Shown here: positions 7,483 to 15,477 of the stretch, in pieces
How positions within the stretch are numbered: the stretch's first letter is position 1
Layout of the letters: each line of letters begins with the position of its first letter
Origin: JBFISM01 sp041608535
Lineage (GTDB): Bacteria; Actinomycetota; Acidimicrobiia; Spongiisociales; UBA5794
Direction: 5' to 3'
Assembly: GCA_041608535.1 (NCBI GenBank)
Contig: JBFISM010000035.1
Span: 1-28,484 of the forward strand
Length of the DNA: 28,484 nt
Program-made: the position numbers and the translations under genes
Notes under the pieces: generated by a model
Seen by the model: only the letters and a program-made list of their open reading frames with translations
Told to the model about the DNA's origin: nothing
Database searches by the model: none

Positions 7483-9954
7483 TCAGATCTTGGGAAGCCG
7501 GAATCCCGACTTCTCGATCACGTACGTGCGTGATTCGTCGACCATCTTGCGCACTGCGCTCCAATCGACGTGGAGCAGCTCACCCCCGCGCTTCATCACG
7601 CGCCCGTTGATCATGACTGTGTCGACGTTCCCCGTGTCCATCCCGGCCACGACGGCAGCATAGGGATCGTTGAGCGGTGTCACGTTGAGCCGGTCGGTCC
7701 GCAGCGTGATGATGTCGGCCTTCTTGCCGGGGGTGAGCGTGCCGATCGTCGATTCGAGACCGTTGGCCCTCGCTCCTTCCCGGGTGGCCCAGGCCAATAC
7801 ATCCCGTGCCGAAACAGGACTGCCGCCGTTGTTGGCCGCCAAGCCACGCTGGGTCGCCAGCGCCGACCGCATCTGGTTGAACATGTCGTTGGGGACGTTG
7901 GTCTCGACGTCGACGCTGAGGCTCGGTGGCAGACCGAGATCGAGAAACTTCTGCACCGGTGGCATGCCATGACCCATCATCATCTCGACCGGGAAGGCGA
8001 GGGTGATCGTTCCCCCGGTGTCGACGATCATCCGGATCTCGGTGTCGTTGAGGCTCGTGCAGTGGATGTAGGTCGTGTCGGATCCGAGCAGCCCGGCTTC
8101 GCCGAAGCGTTGCACCTTGCCCTCGAGGCCGTACGTACCGACACCGACGTGCACAGTCAGGCGAGCTTCGGTTTCGCGGGCGAGCTTCCAGTGGTCTCGT
8201 GCCACCTCGAAATCTGTGAATTCCGGTCCTGGAGCTGCCAGCGCCAGCGTCAGCATCTGGTCTCTTGACGAGAAATGCTCGCTGGCGGCGCGGACGAACC
8301 AGCTCGGCTGCCTCTCTTCCCACTTCCCCCACCACGGGAACCCGTAGGCGAAGACGGCGCGGAGTCCGGAGTCGCGCAGCGCCTGGATGCCCGCATCGGT
8401 GTGGGCCGGTGAGCTCTGGATGTGCGACCAGTCGAGCAGCGAGGTGACCCCTGCGTCGATGGCGCCAACGGCGGAGACGATGTTCCCCGCATAGACGTCT
8501 TCGGGCCGGTACGCAGGCGCCAGTGTGCGGAGAACGAACGAGATGTAGCTGACCCGACCCTCGAGCGGCACATCGGTGCCGATGTTGCGCAGAATGCCCT
8601 CCCAGATGTGGCGATGGGTGTCGACAAAGCCGGGAGTGACGATCATCTCCGCAGCGTCGATCACCTCGGCGCCGTTGGCGTCCAAGTTCTCGCCGACCTC
8701 GACGATCGTGTCCCCGTCGACCAGTACGTCGCCGCCGGCGAAGTCGCCGACCGCTGGATCCATGGACAGCACGGTGCCGCCCTTGATGAGCTTGCGATCG
8801 GTGGGGACGACGCTGAAGTCGGTGCCCGGTGCGTACAGCTCGGGGATGTTGGCGGCGGCGGCGACGTTGGCGCCGAGGACGATGCGACGTGCTCGCCGGA
8901 AGTTGCGCTTCACCAGTTCCTTGATGTCTCCGACCTGGAACAGGATGATCCCCAGCAGCACGAGCACGCCGATGATCATCAGGCCGTGATCCGGGGTGAG
9001 GCCGAGGAACGGCAACACGGTGATGATGAGCCCGAGGAGGAGCGATGCCGTGAGCGTGCCGATGAACGTGGCTCGTCCACCGGCCAGCGACGCACCACCG
9101 AGGACCGCAGCCGTGATGCTGTTGAGGGCGAAGCTCGACCCGATCTGTGCATTCCCAACGGGCGAGCGCGACATCACGAAGAACGATGCAACGGCCGCGA
9201 GGACGGCCGAGATGAGCAGAGCACGCACCCGCATCCAGTTGGTGCGCACGCCGCTGCGCTTCGCCGAGCGTTCGTCGAAGCCGGTGGAGCGCAGCTTCAG
9301 TCCCGACCCGGTGGCATGCAGCCAGTAGTCGAGCGCGATGGCGGCGACCACCACTGCGATGAACGCCACGGGAACCGGCCCGACGCTGGTTTTCAGCCAG
9401 CTCACGAATCGAGGATCGATGGTCCCACTCGGCGCCTCGCGCAGTGTGAGTGAGATCCCGTCGAGCACGCTGAGGGTTGCCAGGGTGGCGATGATCGATG
9501 GGATCTTCACACCGCGAACCAAAAGTGCGTTGACGAGGCCCAGGCCAACCCCGGCGAGCAGAATCGCGCCCACGCCGAGGAATATGTCGGCGTTCGTCGA
9601 CTCGGGGACGATGAGATACGACGCAATCACCACCCCGAAGCTGATCATCGCCCCGACGGAGAGGTCGAGGTAACCGACGAGGAGCGCATGGGTTTGCGCC
9701 ATTGCCGCGATGGCGAGCGGGATAGCGATGATGAGCACGCTGGTGGTGTTGGCGGCGTTGATGAAGCCGTCGGTGCGGGTGCTCGTGTAGATCAGCACGA
9801 TGCCGATGAGCGCGATCTGCAGCGCGATCGGCATCCAGAGGCGGACCTTGACCACCTTGCGCCACTTGTTCTTGTCCCGGGCGTTGCGCATCACCATGCG
9901 CACCAGCTGGCGGCCCCGGTCGACCCACGAGGAGGCGGCGTACTCGCTCGTCAT
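7483..9954 (-). CDS. ABC importer permease fused to a metal-dependent amidohydrolase
   Basis: An uninterrupted 823-residue two-part protein. Residues 1 to about 345 are an RbsC-type (BPD_transp_2) permease with multiple membrane segments, the LVGYLDLSVGAMISFG motif (about 91-107) and the conserved cytoplasmic loop AAVLGGASLAGGRAT (about 282-296). A basic linker (about 346-385, KELVKRNFRRARR) leads to a COG0402-type amidohydrolase (386-823). Its residues are the metal pair H447/H449 in VDTHRH, H602 in VHVG, H631 in IHCTSL and D682 in SVDVET. The start ATG overlaps the ATPase stop as ATGA (9951-9954), so translation is coupled. RbsC-like permeases end in the cytoplasm, so the enzyme would sit at the channel exit. 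It is last in the five-gene operon. Substrate hydrolysis or deamination on entry is an inference; the fusion itself is plain in the sequence. Confidence 0.93.
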   Translation of the reverse strand: MTSEYAASSWVDRGRQLVRMVMRNARDKNKWRKVVKVRLWMPIALQIALIGIVLIYTSTRTDGFINAANTTSVLIIAIPLAIAAMAQTHALLVGYLDLSVGAMISFGVVIASYLIVPESTNADIFLGVGAILLAGVGLGLVNALLVRGVKIPSIIATLATLSVLDGISLTLREAPSGTIDPRFVSWLKTSVGPVPVAFIAVVVAAIALDYWLHATGSGLKLRSTGFDERSAKRSGVRTNWMRVRALLISAVLAAVASFFVMSRSPVGNAQIGSSFALNSITAAVLGGASLAGGRATFIGTLTASLLLGLIITVLPFLGLTPDHGLMIIGVLVLLGIILFQVGDIKELVKRNFRRARRIVLGANVAAAANIPELYAPGTDFSVVPTDRKLIKGGTVLSMDPAVGDFAGGDVLVDGDTIVEVGENLDANGAEVIDAAEMIVTPGFVDTHRHIWEGILRNIGTDVPLEGRVSYISFVLRTLAPAYRPEDVYAGNIVSAVGAIDAGVTSLLDWSHIQSSPAHTDAGIQALRDSGLRAVFAYGFPWWGKWEERQPSWFVRAASEHFSSRDQMLTLALAAPGPEFTDFEVARDHWKLARETEARLTVHVGVGTYGLEGKVQRFGEAGLLGSDTTYIHCTSLNDTEIRMIVDTGGTITLAFPVEMMMGHGMPPVQKFLDLGLPPSLSVDVETNVPNDMFNQMRSALATQRGLAANNGGSPVSARDVLAWATREGARANGLESTIGTLTPGKKADIITLRTDRLNVTPLNDPYAAVVAGMDTGNVDTVMINGRVMKRGGELLHVDWSAVRKMVDESRTYVIEKSGFRLPKI

Positions 9955-11546
9955 TCTGTGTCGGTTTCGCTGGTGAACTTGGGCATGGCTACGCCAAGCG
10001 GGGAGCGCCCCGCCTTCGACAGACCGGGCCCGCGCACGATGGCTTCGACGATGCGAACCTCGGTGAGCTCGTCGCCGGGGATCTCCTCGACGATCTGTCC
10101 CCGGGAGAGCACGAGGACCCTGTCGCACAAGCCGGCGAGCTCGAGCGGGTCGCTCGATTTCACGAGGATCGCGGCTCCTTGGTTCGTTCGTTCCCGCAGC
10201 GCCTGGTAGATGTCGAACCGAGATCCGACGTCGACACCCTGGGTGGGCTCATAGGCGAGGATGACGGACGGTTCCTTGAGGAAGGTGCGTGACACGACGA
10301 CCTTTTGTTGGTTGCCGCCGGAGAGGAACTCGACGGGTTGCTCGAGCGACGGCGTTCGGATCTCGAGTTCGTCGACGAGCCCCTGGACCGCCTTCCTCTC
10401 GGCGAGACGTCGCAAGAAGTGCAGCCGGCTCACCCTCGGCAACGACTGGATCGTCGAGTTGACCCTGACCCCGAGCACAGTCATCAGCGCCTCGCGCTTG
10501 CGGTCACCCGGCAGCATCATCAGTCCGGCCTTGATGGCCTCGTGAGTCGACACGAGGCTCAGCTCCTTGTCGTCGACGAGGACCCGGCCGGCACGTGGGG
10601 GCGTCCGTCCGGAGAGGGTGTCGAACAGCTGGGGCTGGCCGTTTCCCTCGGCGCCGGCGATCCCGACGACCTCGCCGGTCTCCACCGTGAACGTGACGGG
10701 CCCGAACGACTGGCCCTGGAGCCCGTCGACCACGAGGACAGGACGGCGTTCTTCCTCGGGCAGAGCTGCTTCGGGGAACGCACCTTCGAACGGCCGTCCC
10801 ACGATGAGGTCGACCAGCTCGTGTTCCGTTGTGGCACCGGCATCGAAGGTGCCCTGGGTCTCGCCGTCACGCAAGACGGTGATCCGGTCGGCGATCTCCA
10901 GCACCTCCGGGAGTCGATGGCTCACGTAGACGACGCCGATGCCGGCGTCGCGGATCGACGAGATCGTGCGGTGGAGGTCCTCGACCTCGTCGGGCCCGAG
11001 GGCAGTCGTTGGCTCGTCGAGGAGCAGCACCTTGGGATCGGACACCAGCGCCTTGGCCACCTCGAAAAGCTGACGCTCGGCCAGGGTGAGCGTGCCCGCC
11101 GGGGCGTCCGGGAACAGCTCTAGGTCGAGATCGAATTCACCGAGGAGCTTGCGGGCCCAGCGCTTGCGGTTCCAGTACGGGGGTCGCTTCTCTGGCGGCG
11201 CGGCGAGAAACAGGTTGTTCTTGACCGGCTCTGCCTGGACCAGCGACAGGTCTTGGTAGGCCATCGCCAGACCCAGCCTGCGCGCCTGCGCCGGCGAGTC
11301 GGTCCGGAGCCTCCTGCCTCCGATGAGGATCTCGCCGAGATCGGGCTCGACGAATCCGCTGGCGATCCCGAGGAGCGTCGATTTCCCGGATCCGTTCTCG
11401 CCGACGAGGGCGTGCACCTCGCCGGCACGGCAGTCGAAGCTGACGTTGGTCAGCGCCCTCACCGCACCGAACTGGCGCGACACGCCACGCAGCTCGAGAA
11501 CGAGGTCCCCGGTCGTCGACGCCCCCGCGGGGCCGCCGTCGTTCAT
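9951..11546 (-). CDS. ABC transporter ATPase with two nucleotide-binding domains (RbsA/nucleoside type)
   Basis: A 531-residue double-ABC protein that energises sugar- or nucleoside-type importers from the cytoplasm. The first domain has Walker A GENGSGKST (residues 49-57), signature-region LTLAERQLFEVAKAL and Walker B VLLLDEPT. The second domain has a degenerate P-loop (GAEGNGQPQ), a strong LSGGNQQKVVVSRTF signature and Walker B VILAYEPTQGVDVGS, in which the usual Asp before Glu is Tyr. Asymmetric sites of this kind are common in RbsA-like proteins. It ends with an ATGA overlap into the fused permease-amidohydrolase and begins 13 bp after the binding-protein gene, so it belongs to the same transcript. 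Confidence 0.95.
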   Translation of the reverse strand: MNDGGPAGASTTGDLVLELRGVSRQFGAVRALTNVSFDCRAGEVHALVGENGSGKSTLLGIASGFVEPDLGEILIGGRRLRTDSPAQARRLGLAMAYQDLSLVQAEPVKNNLFLAAPPEKRPPYWNRKRWARKLLGEFDLDLELFPDAPAGTLTLAERQLFEVAKALVSDPKVLLLDEPTTALGPDEVEDLHRTISSIRDAGIGVVYVSHRLPEVLEIADRITVLRDGETQGTFDAGATTEHELVDLIVGRPFEGAFPEAALPEEERRPVLVVDGLQGQSFGPVTFTVETGEVVGIAGAEGNGQPQLFDTLSGRTPPRAGRVLVDDKELSLVSTHEAIKAGLMMLPGDRKREALMTVLGVRVNSTIQSLPRVSRLHFLRRLAERKAVQGLVDELEIRTPSLEQPVEFLSGGNQQKVVVSRTFLKEPSVILAYEPTQGVDVGSRFDIYQALRERTNQGAAILVKSSDPLELAGLCDRVLVLSRGQIVEEIPGDELTEVRIVEAIVRGPGLSKAGRSPLGVAMPKFTSETDTE

Positions 11547-11559
11547 CGGACGATTGCGC

Positions 11560-12927
11560 TCACGAGCTGCCGAACATCAGCGACAGCACGTTGTCCGGGA
11601 CCAGCGACGTGCCGGACACTGCGGGCGTCGCTCGGTCCGGATCGCAGTCGGCCTCGGTCACCTTGCGCATCACGTGCGGGACGTCGATCTGTGATGGGAT
11701 CTCGGCACCCTGGAGGTGCATCATCGCCGCGGTCACGGCCACTCGTGACTGGAAGTTGCCCCCCGCCGAGTACCAGATGTTGTACGTCGGCTCGCCCCGC
11801 TCGACCCAGTCACAGAACAGCGTCTGCTCGTCGGTGCGCATGGCCAGCGTCAGGTTCTCCACCGGGATGCCGAGCTGGTCGTACGCCTGGAGTGCGGTGT
11901 ACATGCCGTCGGAGTACTCGTAGGCGTAGCCGCGGATGTCCGGATCGGTCGACAGCCAACCGAGCACGACCTGGAGGGCGATGTCGTTGACCCAGAAGGT
12001 GTCGGCCGGGTCACCCACCAGCTCGAGCGAGCTCGTTGCGGGGAGCAGGCATTGCTGCCAGCCCAGCGACAGAGCATTTCCGGGGGTACCGCCCAGTACG
12101 CCGATCTTGCCCTCGGTGACGTTCTCGTTGAGAACCTCTGCCATGCTCTCGCCCAGGGCGCAAAGATCCTCGCCCACCACGGTGAGGTAGTCCTCGCCGG
12201 GCACGAGAGCGCCGTCCTGGCCGGGGAGCCCGACCCAACCGGCCGACCACGGGATGTACGGCACGCCGGCCTCGGTTGCCTCCCTGATGGCGTCACCGAT
12301 GGCCACCCCGGCGTCGGGATAGCCGGTTATGAAGTCGGCGCCCGACTGGACGAGAAACCGGATGTCATTGGCTGCGACTGCAGGATCGGGGTCCCACAGC
12401 GCCTCGGTCGAGATGATCTTGCCGATCTCCGGGTACGTGAGCGCCTGGAGGATGGCCTCCATGTGGGTGACGCCGCGCCATACGTTGAGATGGCCGCCGC
12501 CGTCGGCGAACCCCATGACCAGCTCGCCACCGGTGCCGGTGTCACACTCCGGTGCGTTCCAGCACTCGAGCGCCTTGTCGATCGTCGCCTGATCGAGGTC
12601 TTGGTTGGCGCGGGCCACCGCGGCGAGGATGATGTCCCACGCTGGGTCGCCCTCTGGGGCGTCGATGGGGCCCATCGCCTTTTCGATCAGCGCCGGATCG
12701 GCGTTGCGGCTCTCGCCGACGGCGGCGAGCGGGTCGTCGTCGGTTGGCGCCGCCGTGGTATCTGTGCCGCCGACCGTGGTATCCGTGCCGCCGACCGTGG
12801 TCGCCGGAGCGTCCGCCGCTGCGGTCGTTGCCGGAGCTGCGGTGTCGCCACCCTCGTCGTCGCCGCCACAAGCGGCCGCAACCAGGGCGAGCACGGCCAC
12901 GATGCTCAGCAATCTGATGCGTTTCAT
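11560..12927 (-). CDS. Lipoprotein substrate-binding protein of the ABC importer
   Basis: A 455-residue exported solute-binding protein. The signal peptide ends in lipobox VAAAC with Cys20 as the lipid anchor, followed by a low-complexity Ala/Thr/Asp tether (about 24-65) containing a tandem VGGTDTT repeat. The rest fits the periplasmic-binding-protein type-1 (Peripla_BP_4, ribose-binding-like) fold, with stretches such as FLVQSGADFITGYPDAGVAIG, GVPYIPWSAGW and GKIGVLGGTPGNA. GGAGGAG precedes the ATG at 12927, which decides it over ATG 12939. It lies between the first permease gene (47 bp upstream) and the ATPase gene (13 bp downstream). It would capture the substrate outside the membrane and deliver it to the two-permease channel. 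The ligand cannot be told from sequence. Confidence 0.93.
   Translation of the reverse strand: MKRIRLLSIVAVLALVAAACGGDDEGGDTAAPATTAAADAPATTVGGTDTTVGGTDTTAAPTDDDPLAAVGESRNADPALIEKAMGPIDAPEGDPAWDIILAAVARANQDLDQATIDKALECWNAPECDTGTGGELVMGFADGGGHLNVWRGVTHMEAILQALTYPEIGKIISTEALWDPDPAVAANDIRFLVQSGADFITGYPDAGVAIGDAIREATEAGVPYIPWSAGWVGLPGQDGALVPGEDYLTVVGEDLCALGESMAEVLNENVTEGKIGVLGGTPGNALSLGWQQCLLPATSSLELVGDPADTFWVNDIALQVVLGWLSTDPDIRGYAYEYSDGMYTALQAYDQLGIPVENLTLAMRTDEQTLFCDWVERGEPTYNIWYSAGGNFQSRVAVTAAMMHLQGAEIPSQIDVPHVMRKVTEADCDPDRATPAVSGTSLVPDNVLSLMFGSS
12753..12794. repeat. 21-bp tandem repeat, two copies, in the binding-protein tether
   Basis: Copies at 12753-12773 and 12774-12794 differ at one base (ATCTG versus ATCCG) and encode the consecutive VGGTDTT heptads of the tether behind the lipid anchor. 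A partial third copy follows. The length of this spacer can probably vary by repeat slippage. Confidence 0.8.
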
Positions 12928-12974
12928 GTTCTCCTCCATGGGCTGGACGCCCGTCTTCTTCGTTGTTTCGTTGC

Positions 12975-14018
12975 TCAGCCGTCGGCGGCCATGGCCGCCT
13001 CCGGGGGTTTGCGGCGATCTCGACGCCGTTCTCGCAGAAGCTGTTCGACACCTTTGATGATGCGGTCGCCCGACACCAGCATCCCGCCGATGATCACGAG
13101 ACCGAACACGACGAACTGGAGCGCCGTGGGCAGACCCATCACGCGCATCATCTGGTTGAGCCCGGCGAGGAAGAAAGCGGCGAACCACGTCGACAAGGGG
13201 CTCGCCAGTCCGCCGGTGAGCGAAGCGCCGCCGATCACGACGGCTGCAATGGGGCCCAGCAGGTAGGGCGCCCCGATCGTCACACCCGGGTTGCGGAGCA
13301 GTGCTGCGATGAGAATTCCACCAATGGCGTACAGCACCGCCGCCACAACGTAGGCGGCGATCTGGTTGAGGTTCACCCGCAAACCGACGACCAGGGAGGC
13401 AACCGGATTGGCCCCCACCGCTTGGAAACGACGGCCGATCGTCGTGTAGCGGAAGCCGATGATGAGCAACACCGTCAGCACGACTCCAACCCAGAAGATT
13501 CGGGACACCCCCAACAGCCGCACGTTGAGCCATTCCGACAGCCCGCTCGGCACCGAGCTCTGGATGGCGAATGTCTTGTGGTACCGGTTGACCAGCCCGG
13601 TGACCACCTGGCCTACGGCCAGCGTGACGATGAGCGGATTCAGCTTGAGGCCGCCGATGAGGATCCCGTTGACGAGCCCGACGAGGGCGGCCAGTCCGAG
13701 ACCCGTGAATATGGCGAGCCAGATGCGCTCGTCGGACTGCTGGCCGACTCCGACCATCACGATGGCACCGAGCGTGAACGTTCCGGGCACCGACAGATCG
13801 ATACCGCCGGTCATGATCACCAGCATCTGACCGAGCGACGTGATGGCCAGGAATGTCCCGAATAGCGAGACCGCAGTGAGTCCGGAGCGGGCGAGCGTTT
13901 CAGGAGCCCAGATCGAGGCGACGACGACGAGCACGAGCAGTGCGAGATACACGGGCAGATAGCGTGAGGCCACGACGAAGGAGGTGAGGGCGGATGACGG
14001 AGCCTGGCGCATCGTCAT
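12975..14018 (-). CDS. ABC importer permease, RbsC type
   Basis: A 347-residue integral membrane permease (BPD_transp_2 family). About ten hydrophobic segments are visible, with the diagnostic VIMTGGIDLSVPGTFTLG motif after the third and the cytoplasmic ATPase-contact loop AAVVIGGASLTGGLASP near residue 265. It ends in a short basic tail (RERRRDRRK). Start ATG 14018 overlaps the stop of the preceding amidohydrolase gene as ATGA (14015-14018). It presumably forms a heterodimeric channel with the permease half of the 7483-9954 product, since the operon supplies one plain and one enzyme-tailed permease. Confidence 0.94.
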   Translation of the reverse strand: MTMRQAPSSALTSFVVASRYLPVYLALLVLVVVASIWAPETLARSGLTAVSLFGTFLAITSLGQMLVIMTGGIDLSVPGTFTLGAIVMVGVGQQSDERIWLAIFTGLGLAALVGLVNGILIGGLKLNPLIVTLAVGQVVTGLVNRYHKTFAIQSSVPSGLSEWLNVRLLGVSRIFWVGVVLTVLLIIGFRYTTIGRRFQAVGANPVASLVVGLRVNLNQIAAYVVAAVLYAIGGILIAALLRNPGVTIGAPYLLGPIAAVVIGGASLTGGLASPLSTWFAAFFLAGLNQMMRVMGLPTALQFVVFGLVIIGGMLVSGDRIIKGVEQLLRERRRDRRKPPEAAMAADG

Positions 14019-15307
14019 GGCACATCTCCAGCGGGGGCTTCGGCGAGCAGCCCCGCGGCAGCCAGGACTCGATCTCGTGCCGATTCGGCCAGCCGGCGAG
14101 CCCGACCGACGTCGGCGTCCAGCTCTCCGTCCCGCATGAGGAGCCGGCCGCCCACCATCACCGTGTCGACGTTCGAGGTGTCGACGCCCCACACCACCGC
14201 CCCGATGGGGTCGTTGATCGGATAGATGTTGGGCCGGTTGGTGCGCAAGACGATCAGGTCGGCTTGTTTGCCGACATCGAGCGAGCCGGTGACATCGGCG
14301 ACACCGGCGGTGCGGGCCGCAGCGGTGGTTGCGTAACGGATCACGTCCCGGGTGGTGAGCAGGTTGGGCAGCCCGGCCTTGCCGGCAAGCTTGAGGTCGA
14401 AATAGGCGGCGTGCTGTACGGAATTGCTGATGCGCATCTGAGCGAACATGTCGCCGGGCGCAAGTCGCTCGTCGCCGATCGCAAGACCGGGCTCGATCCT
14501 GCGATCGAGGAACTTCTGTAGTGGGGGTGGTCCGAGCCCACCCGCCATACCGCTCGAGGGAGCGACGGCGATGCGGGCGCCGCTCGCGGCGACGGCGTCG
14601 AGGTCGGCATCGTCGAGGTGCGTGCACTGCACGAGGGTCACATCGTTGCCCAAGAGCTCGCGCCGGCCGAGATCGGCAACTGCACCGGCGTCTTTGGCCG
14701 CCAGGCCGGCATGGGCGTGGATCTCCAGATCGAGACTTCGGGCGGCGGCCCACTCGTCGCCGATCTGCTGGATGGCGGAGACTGCGATGTCGGGCGAGCC
14801 GTAGGCGATGCGGGTGGAAGACCCGGCACCCTCGCGGACGGCACGTGGCATGGCGGCCCCAGGCCCTCCGGTGGAGTGCGGATCGCGGTGGACGAACACC
14901 GTGCGCAGCCCCACATCGCCATGTGCTTGGAGTGCGGCTTCGAGATGGCCCTCGTCGGCGGGCACCTGTGCCCAGTCGACCACGGTTGTGATCCCCGCCT
15001 CCACCGCACCCAGTAGCGATATCAAGGTTGCGGCGTACACATCGTCGGGCGTGAACGTGGTGGTGTCGACGAAGGCGGTCTCACCCGAGTTGCGCAGCAA
15101 TGACATCACTGCGTGGCGATGAGTGTCGACAAAGCCCGGCATCACGATGGCGTCCGTGCCGTCGATCGCCTCGGCGTCCCGCACCCGCAGTCCCTGCCCG
15201 ATCTCGGCGATGCGGCCGTCGTCGACGAGGAGGTCCGCTTCTGGGTGATTTGGCGATCGTTGCCCGAGCGTGAGCACACAGGCACCCCTGATCAACAGGC
15301 GGGCCAT
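14015..15307 (-). CDS. Stand-alone metal-dependent amidohydrolase (COG0402, deaminase/chlorohydrolase-like)
   Basis: A 430-residue cytosolic enzyme, first gene of the transport operon. The N-terminal beta-sandwich opens MARLLIRGACVLTLG. The TIM barrel has H63/H65 in MPGFVDTHRH, H197/H199 in EIHAHAGL, H230 in VQCTHLDD and D279 in AIGDERL. The C-terminal composite strand region is DLIVLRTNRPNIYPINDP. It is a paralogue of the amidohydrolase half of the 7483-9954 fusion, sharing the DTHRH, DMF-QMR and NVDTVM--GR blocks. Family members hydrolyse or deaminate nucleobases, triazines and related cyclic amidines. The HxxE general-base Glu of classical deaminases is not apparent. GGAGGAGG upstream fixes the ATG at 15307; the frame runs on to 15343. 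Substrate not assignable. Confidence 0.92.
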   Translation of the reverse strand: MARLLIRGACVLTLGQRSPNHPEADLLVDDGRIAEIGQGLRVRDAEAIDGTDAIVMPGFVDTHRHAVMSLLRNSGETAFVDTTTFTPDDVYAATLISLLGAVEAGITTVVDWAQVPADEGHLEAALQAHGDVGLRTVFVHRDPHSTGGPGAAMPRAVREGAGSSTRIAYGSPDIAVSAIQQIGDEWAAARSLDLEIHAHAGLAAKDAGAVADLGRRELLGNDVTLVQCTHLDDADLDAVAASGARIAVAPSSGMAGGLGPPPLQKFLDRRIEPGLAIGDERLAPGDMFAQMRISNSVQHAAYFDLKLAGKAGLPNLLTTRDVIRYATTAAARTAGVADVTGSLDVGKQADLIVLRTNRPNIYPINDPIGAVVWGVDTSNVDTVMVGGRLLMRDGELDADVGRARRLAESARDRVLAAAGLLAEAPAGDVP

Positions 15308-15345
15308 TGGTCCTCCTCCACCAGAATCGGTGCCAACAAGCAAAG

Positions 15346-15373
15346 ACTATGTGTGCCGTTCAGACGAATGCAA
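15346..15373 (-). promoter_or_regulatory. Tentative sigma-70-type promoter of the transport operon
   Basis: On the minus strand, TTGCAT (15373-15368) and CATAGT (15351-15346) are separated by 16 nt, about 40 nt upstream of the first amidohydrolase start. The match to consensus is only partial (3/6 and 4/6). Support comes mainly from the adjoining palindrome overlapping the -35 position. Confidence 0.35.
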
Positions 15374-15382
15374 ACGTTTGCA
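15369..15382. promoter_or_regulatory. Probable LacI-family operator
   Basis: The perfect 14-bp palindrome TGCAAACGTTTGCA has the central CG typical of LacI/GalR-family operators. It lies 61 bp upstream of the first gene of the ABC/amidohydrolase operon and overlaps the tentative -35 box, an arrangement suited to repression. No LacI-type gene occurs in the window, so the regulator must be encoded elsewhere. Confidence 0.7.
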
Positions 15383-15477
15383 GAAGACCGACCTCAGGGT
15401 CGTCGCCCTACAGGGTGGCTATGAATTGCCCAACCTCATGCGGTGCGGCTGTTGCGCCGGTGCCGGCTCCGGAACGG

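Noticed and set aside
7580..9928. Long 782-codon open frame on the minus strand
   Set aside because: It lies entirely inside the permease-amidohydrolase gene in another frame. The translation is Arg/His-rich and lacks any membrane or domain pattern, as expected of a GC-rich shadow frame.
12753..12794. Short tandem repeat considered as a CRISPR or regulatory repeat
   Set aside because: It has only two to three 21-bp units without spacers, in frame inside a lipoprotein tether; ordinary coding repeat slippage explains it.
12052..13266. Plus-strand open frame (404 codons) over the binding protein and permease genes
   Set aside because: It spans two well-supported opposite-strand genes and shows no conserved pattern.
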